From the NCBI GenBank assembly GCA_016297495.1, contig JAEDGN010000084.1:1-7445 (forward strand): DNA of 7,445 bases. The letters are read 5' to 3'. The stretch's first letter is position 1. Each line of letters begins with the position of its first letter. Positions 1 through 5,990 of the stretch are shown piece after piece. This DNA comes from Coprococcus sp. Its GTDB lineage: Bacteria; Bacillota; Clostridia; Lachnospirales; Lachnospiraceae. Position numbers and translations under genes: made by a program. The notes under the pieces were generated by a model that had not been told where the DNA came from, searched no databases, and saw only the letters and a program-made list of their open reading frames with translations.

Positions 1-1019
1 AATCGGCACAACAATATCCAGCGGCTCCTGTTCCGAGACAGCTTCCACAGCCTTCACAAGCATTCCGCGAACCTTCCATACCATGGCGGACTGCTCTTTA
101 TCATCCAGCGGCAGAACAGATATGGCGCCATTTTTTATGACCAGTTCCTTCAATGCGCCAAAATGCTCCCCTATTTCCTTCCTGCTGCCGTCAAATGTCA
201 GCAAAAGATAAGCCTTCGCCTCCGGTTCAGGAAACTGAACCTGCAGATACTCTTCTCCCAGCTGAATGACTTTCCGTTCAATAAACTCTATGGCCGTTGG
301 ATTCAGATTAGCCTTTATAATTTTTCTGACACTCTCGATGCCATCCCTCAGACTGCTATAGCTGACCAGCACACTCAGGGCCTCCTCGGGCTTCGGTATT
401 AATTTCAATATACATTTTGTAATAACGGCAAGCGTTCCTTCGGAACCGATGACTATTTCTTTCAGGTCAAGACCTGATGTATCTTTTCTGTTCTTACTGC
501 CGACAGTCAGAACAGTACCGTCTGCCAGTACCAGCTCCAGACCCATGACATAATCCCGTGTCACGCCGTATTTGACAGCCCGCATGCCTCCTGCATTGGT
601 GCTGATATTGCCGCCGATGGTGGCTCTCTTTTCACCCGGATCCGGCGGATAAAAAATCCCCGGCTTTCCACAAATGCCTGAAAATCTTCCAGTATAACTC
701 CCGATTCAACGGTGGCCGTAAAGGTTGCCTCATCCAGTTCAAGTATATGATCCATCCGCGACACATCAAGGACGATTCCGTCTCCTGACGGAACCGTTGA
801 TCCCACGAGGTTCGTCCCCGCGCCCCTTGGTGTAACAGGAATGGCATGCTCCCAGGCATAACGCATTACCTGACTGACTTCATCCGTTGACACCGGGAAT
901 ACAACAGCCCTGGCCGTTCCCTTCTTTCTCCCCAGATTATCGGAAAGATATTTTTCATCTATCTGTTCTATAATAACCCTGCTGTCATCCTTTATAATGG
1001 ACAAAAGCACTTCTTTCAT
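1..1019 (-). pseudogene. GlcD-type FAD-binding 2-hydroxyacid oxidoreductase, frameshifted and truncated by the window edge
   Basis: This is an FAD-linked oxidase of the GlcD / D-lactate dehydrogenase family, which oxidises 2-hydroxyacids to 2-oxoacids. The N-terminal part (561-1019) has the FAD_binding_4 PP-loop, TPRGAGTNLVG, at about residues 63-73. That frame leaves the family pattern after residue 122, at a run of six T (651-656), and ends about 30 codons later. The adjacent frame picks up exactly there with YPPDPGEKRATIGGNIS, then STNAGGMRAVKYGVTRDYV and IGSEGTLAVITK, and stays open to base 1, ending in LDIVVPI. The remaining C-terminus lies outside the window. I chose the ATG at 1019 because GAGGAG lies 10 bases upstream; the GTG at 1028 would be only one base from it. 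It follows metQ by 30 bases and is probably cotranscribed with metNIQ. The family is clear, but the substrate (glycolate, lactate or another hydroxyacid) cannot be read from the sequence. The break may be a sequencing error. Confidence 0.85.
651..656 (-). other. Frameshift site in the GlcD-type gene (T6 homopolymer)
   Basis: The minus strand reads GGA TTT TTT ATC CGC. With one more T it would read GGA TTT TTT TAT CCG CCG GAT CCG, giving the family-typical GFFYPPDPG. Upstream and downstream reading frames are both convincingly GlcD-like, so the lesion is placed within this run. The T TTT TTA heptamer present here is not in phase with the upstream frame, so this does not look like a standard programmed -1 site. 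Confidence 0.8.
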
Positions 1020-1049
1020 ATTGTCCACACTCCTCTGTTCTGCCCACGA

Positions 1050-1964
1050 TTATTTTCCGATCTCCCAGGCCGGTACGAAATAACCGCCGAATTCATCCTG
1101 GAAAATCTGTTTTGTTCCTTCGGACTGGAACAGTTCTACGATCCTTGCATAAACCGGATCATCCTTTTCTTCCGTTCTGACTGCAATCAGGCAGAAATAA
1201 CTGTCATCATCATATTCTGTTTCATGATAAATAGCTGTCTCAGGATCAATACCATAATCAAGAGCATAGTTACCATTTACAACAGCTGCTGCTACATCAG
1301 GAATAATGGACGGTGTATCTGCAGCACCCACTTCCTTGATCTCAATGCCGACATTATATTTTTCAATGTCTGCCACCGTTGGATTGCTGCCTGCAGATTC
1401 GCTGATGGTGATCAGACCGGCAGATTCCAGAAGTTTTAAAGCACGGCCGCCATTGGAGGCATCATCCGGAATAGCAACCACGTCACCATCCTTTAACTCA
1501 TCCACCGAGCTAATCTTGTCGGAATAAAGGTTCATGGCAATAACAAAGGTATCACCGATCGGTGTAATATCATAACCGTTCTGCCCCACATCATTATTAA
1601 AATACGCATGATGCTGGAAAGCATTCATATCAATATCTCCTGAATTCAAAGCTTCATTTGGCAAAGAATAATCAGAGAACTGAACGAATTCCAGATCAAT
1701 TCCCTCTGTTGCCAGCTGCTCCCTGATCGGATTCCAGATATCCTCATAAATAACACCTGTCAGGCCAAGCTTTAATACCCTTGTCTCACCTGACGCAGCC
1801 GCTTCTGTCTCCGAAGCTGCTGTTTCGCTGCCCGCTGCTGCCGCTGTCTCCGGTTCTGCTCTTCCCGTTGTCTCTTTTGCAGCTGAATCTCCGCCACAGC
1901 CTGCCAGAAGGCCGGCTGCCAGTACAATTGTTAAAATAAATGTCAGAATACTCTTCTTTTTCAT
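1050..1964 (-). CDS. metQ: MetQ/NlpA-family substrate-binding lipoprotein of a methionine-type ABC transporter
   Basis: This is the extracellular substrate-binding lipoprotein that should deliver D/L-methionine or a related compound to MetNI. The 304-residue product starts with a lysine-rich n-region and a hydrophobic core, followed by a lipobox LLAGC with the lipidated cysteine at residue 23. Residues about 24-62 are an Ala/Glu/Thr/Ser-rich low-complexity tether. The NlpA/MetQ domain follows, with FSDYSLPNEAL (96-106), FQHHAYF (116-122), IPDDASNGGRAL (165-176) and a VNGNYA motif (229-234). I placed the start at the ATG at 1964 because GGAGG lies 8 bases upstream and the signal peptide begins there; an in-frame ATG at 1988 would only add eight polar residues. 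The gene starts 27 bases after metI. Family assignment is firm. The ligand is inferred from family and neighbours; NlpA-family proteins can also bind other amino acids. Confidence 0.93.
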   Translation of the reverse strand: MKKKSILTFILTIVLAAGLLAGCGGDSAAKETTGRAEPETAAAAGSETAASETEAAASGETRVLKLGLTGVIYEDIWNPIREQLATEGIDLEFVQFSDYSLPNEALNSGDIDMNAFQHHAYFNNDVGQNGYDITPIGDTFVIAMNLYSDKISSVDELKDGDVVAIPDDASNGGRALKLLESAGLITISESAGSNPTVADIEKYNVGIEIKEVGAADTPSIIPDVAAAVVNGNYALDYGIDPETAIYHETEYDDDSYFCLIAVRTEEKDDPVYARIVELFQSEGTKQIFQDEFGGYFVPAWEIGK

Positions 1965-1991
1965 TGTTGTTTCCTCCATATTCATCAAATT

Positions 1992-2672
1992 TTAATGCGT
2001 ATTCTTTTTAGCTATGTAATTGCCGGTAATCTGTATGATCGTCACAAAGATAACCAGCACAACTACCGTTGTATAAGTGATGTCCGGCATATTCCTCTGA
2101 TGGCCGTACATAATGGCAAAATTGCCAAGACCGCCTGCGCCGATGGCCCCTGCCATGGCCGTCAGCCCGATCAGACTGATAATCGTAATGGTCGTACATC
2201 GGGCAATACCGGCAATACTTTCTTTCAAATAGACCCGGATAATGATATCTCTGTTGTCAAGCCCCATGGACTGAGCCGCCTCAATCAGTCCCGGATCCAC
2301 CTCGGCCAGTGCTGTCTCCATCTGTCGTGTAAAAAATGGTGCACATCCGAATACCAGCGGTACGATGGCACCCCTCACCCCAATGGCCGTTCCCATCAGC
2401 AGACGGCTTAATGGAACGAGACAGGCCAGGAGAATAATAAAGGGAATCGATCGGAAAAGATTCACTATTTTATCAATAATCTGATATACCATACGGTTCT
2501 CAAGAATATTACCCGGTCTGGTGACTGTTATAAGAATCCCCAGGAACAACCCGATTACAAAGGAGATAGCTCCTGACCATCCGACCATAACCAACGTCTC
2601 TTGTATACTCTTTATAAATACATCCGGCCGGTCCATCAGATTCGGCAGCCATCTGCTAAGCAGTTCTTCCAT
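1992..2672 (-). CDS. metI: Methionine ABC transporter permease MetI
   Basis: This is the membrane-spanning subunit of the methionine-type importer, acting as a dimer with the MetN ATPase. The 226-residue length is close to that of E. coli MetI (217 as I recall it). Hydrophobic segments lie at about 24-50, 68-90, 98-114, 155-182 and 199-220. A BPD_transp_1 coupling loop, EAAQSMGLDNRDIIIRVYLKE (131-151), should contact MetN. The glycine-rich GAIGAGGLGNFAI (175-187) is typical of the family. The ATG at 2672 has GGAGGT 8 bases upstream, inside the end of metN, and the two genes overlap by 17 bases, which indicates translational coupling. It ends in TAA 27 bases before the metQ start. Nothing looks broken. 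Confidence 0.95.
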   Translation of the reverse strand: MEELLSRWLPNLMDRPDVFIKSIQETLVMVGWSGAISFVIGLFLGILITVTRPGNILENRMVYQIIDKIVNLFRSIPFIILLACLVPLSRLLMGTAIGVRGAIVPLVFGCAPFFTRQMETALAEVDPGLIEAAQSMGLDNRDIIIRVYLKESIAGIARCTTITIISLIGLTAMAGAIGAGGLGNFAIMYGHQRNMPDITYTTVVVLVIFVTIIQITGNYIAKKNTH

Positions 2673-3699
2673 CCAGTATCACCTCCACACCAACATTTTT
2701 ATTTTTAAGGTAAGCAATAGCCTGATCAATGGATGCCCCCTCCCCATGGGCGATGACCACCAGCCCGCCAATGGGATTGACTCCGATGAGCTCAATGCTT
2801 CCAAAAATAATGTTCAAATCCAGGTCAAATTTCCTCGACAATTGTGAAACAAGAGCCTCCGATACATTCCGCTCCAGATATCTGAATCTGAGAATGGCTT
2901 CTCCCGGCTTCAACGCCACCACATTGCTGCCCGAATCCACCAGTTCATAAATCTTGGACATATTCGATGTATTCTCCACAAATTCCTTTGTCATCTGTGC
3001 CTTCGGACTGGCAAAAATATCAAAAACAGTTCCCGTCTCCACCACACGGCCATCCTTCATGACAGCAACCCTGTCACAGATATCCTTGATGACCTGCATT
3101 TCATGAGTGATTACCACAATGGTAATGCCCATCTCCCGATTGACCTTCTTCAGAAGCTCCAGAATAGATCTGGTCGTCCTCGGATCCAGAGCACTGGTTG
3201 ATTCATCACTGAGAATAATCTCCGGATCATTGGCCAGAGCCCTTGCGATGGCCACCCGCTGCTTTTGCCCGCCGGACAGCTGTGATGGATAGGCCAAAGC
3301 CTTATCCTCAAGTTCCACCAGCCTGAGAAGTTTCTTTACCTTATCATCCTTTTCCTCCCTGGACAGACCGCTGCCCTTCAGCGGAAAAGCTACATTATCA
3401 TAAACAGTACGGGATGCAAATAAATTAAACTGCTGGAAAATCATTCCGATTTTTTTCCTGTGCCGCCGAAGCTCCGCCATGGACATAGCCGTCAATTCTT
3501 CACCGGCAATAAATACTTTGCCGGATGTGGGTCTTTCCAGCAGATTAATACATCGTACAAGTGTTGACTTGCCGGCCCCCGAGAAACCAATAATTCCAAA
3601 AATCTCACCTTCCTCTATTTCCAGGCTGACATCATCCACTGCCATAAACTCCTGTCCTTCGTTGGTAAAGGATTTACAGACATGTTCAAATCGAATCAA
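2656..3699 (-). CDS. metN: Methionine ABC transporter ATP-binding protein MetN
   Basis: This is the cytoplasmic ATPase that powers methionine uptake through MetI. Numbering from the preferred start, it has Walker A GFSGAGKST (38-46), a Q-loop in FQQFN (88-92), the signature LSGGQ (141-145), Walker B ILSDE ending at E166 followed by STSALD, and the H-loop histidine at 199 in ITHEM. A C-terminal NIL domain of about 75 residues (about 267-344) is the regulatory module that in E. coli MetN binds methionine and inhibits transport. I prefer the TTG at 3699 because the protein then begins MIRFEHVCKSF, as family members do, and a GAAGTGAG Shine-Dalgarno-like stretch precedes it. The ATG at 3723 would add eight residues but has no good ribosome site nearby. 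It is the first gene of the operon, and its TAG stop overlaps metI. Confidence 0.94.
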   Translation of the reverse strand: MIRFEHVCKSFTNEGQEFMAVDDVSLEIEEGEIFGIIGFSGAGKSTLVRCINLLERPTSGKVFIAGEELTAMSMAELRRHRKKIGMIFQQFNLFASRTVYDNVAFPLKGSGLSREEKDDKVKKLLRLVELEDKALAYPSQLSGGQKQRVAIARALANDPEIILSDESTSALDPRTTRSILELLKKVNREMGITIVVITHEMQVIKDICDRVAVMKDGRVVETGTVFDIFASPKAQMTKEFVENTSNMSKIYELVDSGSNVVALKPGEAILRFRYLERNVSEALVSQLSRKFDLDLNIIFGSIELIGVNPIGGLVVIAHGEGASIDQAIAYLKNKNVGVEVILDGRTA

Positions 3700-3755
3700 T
3701 AAACTCACTTCTTTTCTATTCATTATTCTGCGTTCTATTTTCCACAGTTTGTTAG

Positions 3756-3812
3756 TAGGAATTATTTGATATAAAATTCAGAATGTCAATACTTATTTTA
3801 AAAATATTCCTA
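3756..3812. repeat. Widely spaced inverted repeat flanking the metN promoter
   Basis: TAGGAAT at 3756-3762 is the inverse of ATTCCTA at 3806-3812. Including the adjoining AT bases, the arms match at about 10 of 12 positions. The arms sit beside the -10 box and upstream of the -35 box. They could be paired operator half-sites, but the surroundings are very AT-rich, so chance is a serious alternative. I do not recognise a named regulator motif. Confidence 0.3.
3761..3789 (-). promoter_or_regulatory. Sigma-A-type promoter of the metNIQ operon
   Basis: On the minus strand there is a perfect -35 box TTGACA (3784-3789), a 17-base spacer, and a -10 box AATAAT (3761-3766) with five of six consensus bases. 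Transcription would begin near 3754, leaving a leader of only about 30-55 bases. That is too short for an S-box or T-box riboswitch, so any methionine control would have to act through a DNA-binding regulator or the MetN NIL domain. Confidence 0.75.
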
Positions 3813-3840
3813 TCTGAAAAATATACAATAGGTGCAATAA

Positions 3841-3900
3841 ATAAAGAGACAGTTTAAAGAATATGCTTTTAAGCAATCATCCTCCAAACTGTCTCCTTAT
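3841..3900 (-). terminator. Compound hairpin terminator of the ATP-grasp/GshA/amidotransferase operon
   Basis: A 15-base arm at 3886-3900 pairs with 3841-3855 (core GGAGACAGTTT / AAACTGTCTC), with one pair being a G-U wobble in the minus-strand RNA. The loop contains a second hairpin, TGCTT-AA-AAGCA (3864-3875). U-rich sequence follows on the minus strand. It lies 25 bases after the amidotransferase stop and ahead of the metN promoter, so it separates the two operons. Confidence 0.8.
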
Positions 3901-3925
3901 ATCAGAATAAATCCATGATCAGCCA

Positions 3926-4699
3926 TCATAACGCAGCACTATCAAGGAACAGGAACCTTTGGTCTTCCTCATTATCTCTATATTCATGATGGTGTACTGT
4001 GCCCTCAAATACCCTTTGCCCTTTTTTGTAGGCACAAAGCTGTGTGAATGGATGGGGCTCCCAATGTTCTCTTCCCAATGGTGTTGTGGCAAAAAGCAGT
4101 CCTTCCGGAATCCGGCATATATTAAGAGAGTTCGCATAATTTGTATGCACATACATCTGCTCTCCATCATAAAGAAGAAAATTCAGCTTATTGCCCTCAG
4201 ACAGCGCACAGATCTGATCATCCAGAAGGTCAAAACGCTCCCCCGCACTTAACGGGTGCCCTGCTGCATCCTGCTTCTCATTGATCCGGTCAATCAGATA
4301 ATAGAGCACTCTTTCACTGTCTGTGCGGCCTTCCTGCTTATAAAAATACGGATCCAGCTGCGGACAGCGGAACATGGTGCCATTATGAGCCAGTGTCCAC
4401 CTTCTTCCCGAATTGTCTTTTTTGACAAATGGATGGCAGTTCTCATAATCCATCTGTCCCATGGTTGCCAGCCTGATATGGGCCATCATGGTCTTTACCT
4501 CTATTTTATGGCGAAGCCTCTCCCTCAAATATCTGCTCTTAATAGCCTGAATCGGTTCCTTCTCCAAAGATGCCGCATTCCCATAGAGGAATGCCATCCC
4601 CCAGCCATGGGGATGATGAACACTGTGGGAAAAAAACTCCTTCAAAAGATTATTCGCTTTCACCTTGCTTGCAGCACTCACGCCAAATAATTCACACAT
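3926..4699 (-). CDS. Class II glutamine amidotransferase (EgtC/YafJ-like)
   Basis: This is an N-terminal-nucleophile amidohydrolase of the Gn-AT-II family. These enzymes use a cysteine exposed by removal of Met1 to hydrolyse a gamma-glutamyl amide, either glutamine or a gamma-glutamyl conjugate as in EgtC of ergothioneine synthesis. The 257 residues begin MCELFG with the nucleophile Cys2. HGWGM (31-35), HIRLATMG (74-81) with Arg76, AHNGTM (104-109) for the oxyanion hole, and TDSER (126-130) with Asp127 follow. There is no synthetase or SIS domain, so this is a stand-alone amidotransferase domain. The ATG at 4699 has AGGAAGAGG just upstream. The restored reading frame of the preceding ligase gene would end inside this start (ATGTGTGA), implying translational coupling. 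Context suggests it acts on a gamma-glutamyl product of the ligase or supplies ammonia to the ATP-grasp enzyme. Family is firm; substrate is unknown. Confidence 0.9.
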   Translation of the reverse strand: MCELFGVSAASKVKANNLLKEFFSHSVHHPHGWGMAFLYGNAASLEKEPIQAIKSRYLRERLRHKIEVKTMMAHIRLATMGQMDYENCHPFVKKDNSGRRWTLAHNGTMFRCPQLDPYFYKQEGRTDSERVLYYLIDRINEKQDAAGHPLSAGERFDLLDDQICALSEGNKLNFLLYDGEQMYVHTNYANSLNICRIPEGLLFATTPLGREHWEPHPFTQLCAYKKGQRVFEGTVHHHEYRDNEEDQRFLFLDSAAL

Positions 4700-4741
4700 T
4701 TGCCTCTTCCTGTTTCCGTTTAGCCAGAGCCAAACCCTTTT

Positions 4742-5461
4742 TTACATAGCCCCCGCCGTATTTTTTCGAATTTTCCAGGCATACCTGTTATCGGCATCAT
4801 CAAACTTCGCCTCTTCAAAATCCAGAATATCGATGACTTCCTGCGGAAAGCCCTCATAAAAATCCCTCATAAAGGAAAATACATTTTTTGCCGCCTGAAC
4901 GACTGTATAAACTTCTCCATTTGGCACCAGAATTTTCACCGTTTTCAGATCATAATGGGCCGCATTCTTAAAATTCTGAACAGCCTGGATCTGAGCTTTT
5001 GGCGAGAACTCCTGCCTCGGTGTCCCTGCCAGCCATACCAGCAGCAATTGAGCAAAAGCAATATCCCTTTCGTCAACCCCCACCGGCATCAGCGGATTGA
5101 GATCAAACATACGCAATTCAATGTGATTGACCCCCTTTTCCCTCAGGTTCTCAAGGTTATTCTCACCCTTCGGTTTCAGACGGACAGGATAGTACAGCTC
5201 AGAAGCCGCGCGCAGCCATCCACCATCCACATAGTGCTGTATACTGTCCACATAGGCCCTGATACTGGAGTAATCAAAAACAGGAACAAAAGAATTCCAA
5301 TAGCCCAGTTCACTGCAGCACACCGATGCCAGACCGGCAAAATAATCCTCATCAAATCTGCCCTTCTCCACAAATGAGCTGTCCAACAGCGGGCTTGCCG
5401 CCGTCACAGCCACCAGCAGCCAGCCATATTCCATTACCCGCTCTGCCAGTGTTACATACAA
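4742..5461 (-). CDS. C-terminal part of the GshA-type glutamate-cysteine ligase, open from a TTG after the TAG
   Basis: This part is 239 residues from the TTG at 5461 in the same frame as the N-terminal part; the codons just before it (EYKNE) already look like ligase sequence. Family motifs are YGWLLVAVTAASPLL (12-26), YYPVRLKPKG (90-99) and HIELRMFDLNPLMPVGV (113-129); the last corresponds to the EVR..D.NPF.P.G region of E. coli GshA. The annotated end, NTAGAM, looks like out-of-frame readthrough after an A6 run, because the -1 frame gives a longer, lysine- and glutamate-rich tail. If made separately, it would need initiation at TTG with AGGAG 12 bases upstream, which is a weak site. Confidence 0.75.
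   Translation of the reverse strand: MYVTLAERVMEYGWLLVAVTAASPLLDSSFVEKGRFDEDYFAGLASVCCSELGYWNSFVPVFDYSSIRAYVDSIQHYVDGGWLRAASELYYPVRLKPKGENNLENLREKGVNHIELRMFDLNPLMPVGVDERDIAFAQLLLVWLAGTPRQEFSPKAQIQAVQNFKNAAHYDLKTVKILVPNGEVYTVVQAAKNVFSFMRDFYEGFPQEVIDILDFEEAKFDDADNRYAWKIRKNTAGAM
4761..4766 (-). other. Probable frameshift or slippage site near the ligase C-terminus (A6 run)
   Basis: The minus strand reads ATT CGA AAA AAT ACG GCG. The zero frame stops six codons later. A -1 shift, or one extra A, gives TAC GGC GGG GGC TAT GTA and 22 further codons to a TGA overlapping the next ATG by 8 bases. A AAA AAT here is an in-phase X XXY YYZ heptamer. A small hairpin (GTTTGGC-TCTG-GCTAAAC, 4718-4735) lies about 25 bases downstream, further than is typical for a stimulator. 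Confidence 0.6.
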
Positions 5462-5473
5462 CTCGTTCTTATA

Positions 5474-5478
5474 CTCCT
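5474..5478 (-). promoter_or_regulatory. Possible internal ribosome site overlapping the TAG
   Basis: AGGAG overlaps the stop codon (TTTTTAGGAG). The first possible start in frame is the TTG at 5461, 12 bases further on. The spacing is longer than usual, so reinitiation would be inefficient. It matters only if the ligase is expressed as two polypeptides. Confidence 0.25.
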
Positions 5479-5479
5479 A
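5477..5479 (-). other. In-frame TAG within the glutamate-cysteine ligase gene
   Basis: The minus strand reads ACG GAT TTT TAG GAG TAT AAG AAC GAG TTG TAT. Ligase-like sequence continues in the same frame on both sides. TAG is also the normal stop of the ATP-grasp gene, metN and the ptsI-like gene in this window, which argues against genome-wide reassignment of TAG. A single base change from a sense codon such as CAG, GAG or AAG would explain it. Confidence 0.85.
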
Positions 5480-5971
5480 AAAATCCGTCTCTCCGCTGAG
5501 TTCAAAGTCCGTTTTCAGAAGCTCTTCACTGAATGAATAATTCACGTGAATGCCTGAAAAAGTCATCTTATATCTGCCATACCGATCGGAAAGGTACTGC
5601 CTGTAAACTGTCTTGGAAGTTTCCTGCCCGCCGTATCTGGCAATCGGAATATCGTCCTCATCCCGTATGTAAGGCGGATTGGAAAACGGCCACAGATATT
5701 CCCGCTGCGGCAATTCTCTGAGGGTACGCTCAATCTTCTGATAATATTTCCCCAACGCCTCCACAGCTTCATGGGGCGAATAGGTGACAGACGTATTGAT
5801 CTCCGTCTGGTTCTCACAAAAATCCCTTACAATATGGCTGCTCCCCGGAAACGGATGCTGCGTATGGGACAGAAATCCATTTTCATCCACCCGCAGACTC
5901 TCTTTCTCCAGACCAAATTCGCCCTTCGACAACAACTCTCTGACTTTCGGATCACTTGCCTGCAACATCAT
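5477..5971 (-). CDS. N-terminal part of the GshA-type glutamate-cysteine ligase, ending at the in-frame TAG
   Basis: This part has 164 residues from the ATG at 5971, which has GGGGGAG 5 bases upstream; an in-frame ATG at 6019 would overlap the ATP-grasp gene by 29 bases and adds no family-like sequence. EFGLEKESLRVD (18-29) is the family's ATP/metal-binding start. DFCENQTEI (50-58) follows, then LWPFSNPPYIRDEDDIPIAR (93-112) and FSGIHVNYSF (138-147). From memory of streptococcal/enterococcal GshF, LLKTDFELSGETDF lines up without gaps, and the next family residues appear directly after the TAG. This part alone lacks the second half of the active site, so it should not be catalytic unless the C-terminal part is also made and joins it. 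Confidence 0.8.
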   Translation of the reverse strand: MMLQASDPKVRELLSKGEFGLEKESLRVDENGFLSHTQHPFPGSSHIVRDFCENQTEINTSVTYSPHEAVEALGKYYQKIERTLRELPQREYLWPFSNPPYIRDEDDIPIARYGGQETSKTVYRQYLSDRYGRYKMTFSGIHVNYSFSEELLKTDFELSGETDF

Positions 5972-5990
5972 ATCATCTCCCCCGCAGCAG

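Larger units (their letters stand above)
4692..5971 (-). pseudogene. gshA: Glutamate-cysteine ligase (GshA type), interrupted by an in-frame TAG and a C-terminal frameshift
   Basis: Taken as a whole, this about 426-codon unit matches the GshA family, which joins glutamate to cysteine through the gamma-carboxyl using ATP. It resembles the N-terminal half of the bifunctional GshF/GshAB of streptococci and Listeria but lacks the fused ATP-grasp domain; a separate ATP-grasp gene sits just upstream instead. The order of family motifs is continuous across the TAG codon (5477-5479) with no shift of frame. A second break near the end, at the A-run 4761-4766, removes a tail that is intact in the -1 frame, reading YGGGYVKKGLALAKRKQEEA then NV and stopping at 4692. 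The gene follows the ATP-grasp gene by 19 bases. Whether it is dead, recoded, split into two subunits, or mis-sequenced cannot be settled here. Its two open parts are described separately. The symbol reflects the family, not a proven product. Confidence 0.8.

Noticed and set aside
651..657. T TTT TTA slippery heptamer as a programmed frameshift in the GlcD-type gene
   Set aside because: The upstream frame reads TTT TTT ATC, so the heptamer is out of phase with X XXY YYZ; a deletion or sequencing error is simpler.
1084..1964. Alanine/glutamate-rich segment of MetQ as a separate repeat element
   Set aside because: It is a low-complexity tether just after the lipobox, common in gram-positive lipoproteins, and not a DNA repeat.
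1995..2411. Plus-strand open frames such as 1995-2411, 4256-4690, 4955-5377 and 6174-6863
   Set aside because: They lie opposite strongly family-matched minus-strand genes, lack recognisable domains, and have composition expected of antisense shadows.
3700..3760. S-box, T-box or other riboswitch controlling metNIQ
   Set aside because: The distance from the predicted transcription start to the start codon is only about 30-55 bases, and no suitable structure is seen.
3919..4170. Overlapping minus-strand frame inside the amidotransferase gene
   Set aside because: It is a shifted reading of the amidotransferase coding sequence, which is intact and motif-complete in the main frame.
5477..5479. 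Genome-wide TAG reassignment
   Set aside because: TAG ends the ptsI-like gene, the ATP-grasp gene and metN at positions that fit family lengths or operon geometry, so it works as a normal stop here.
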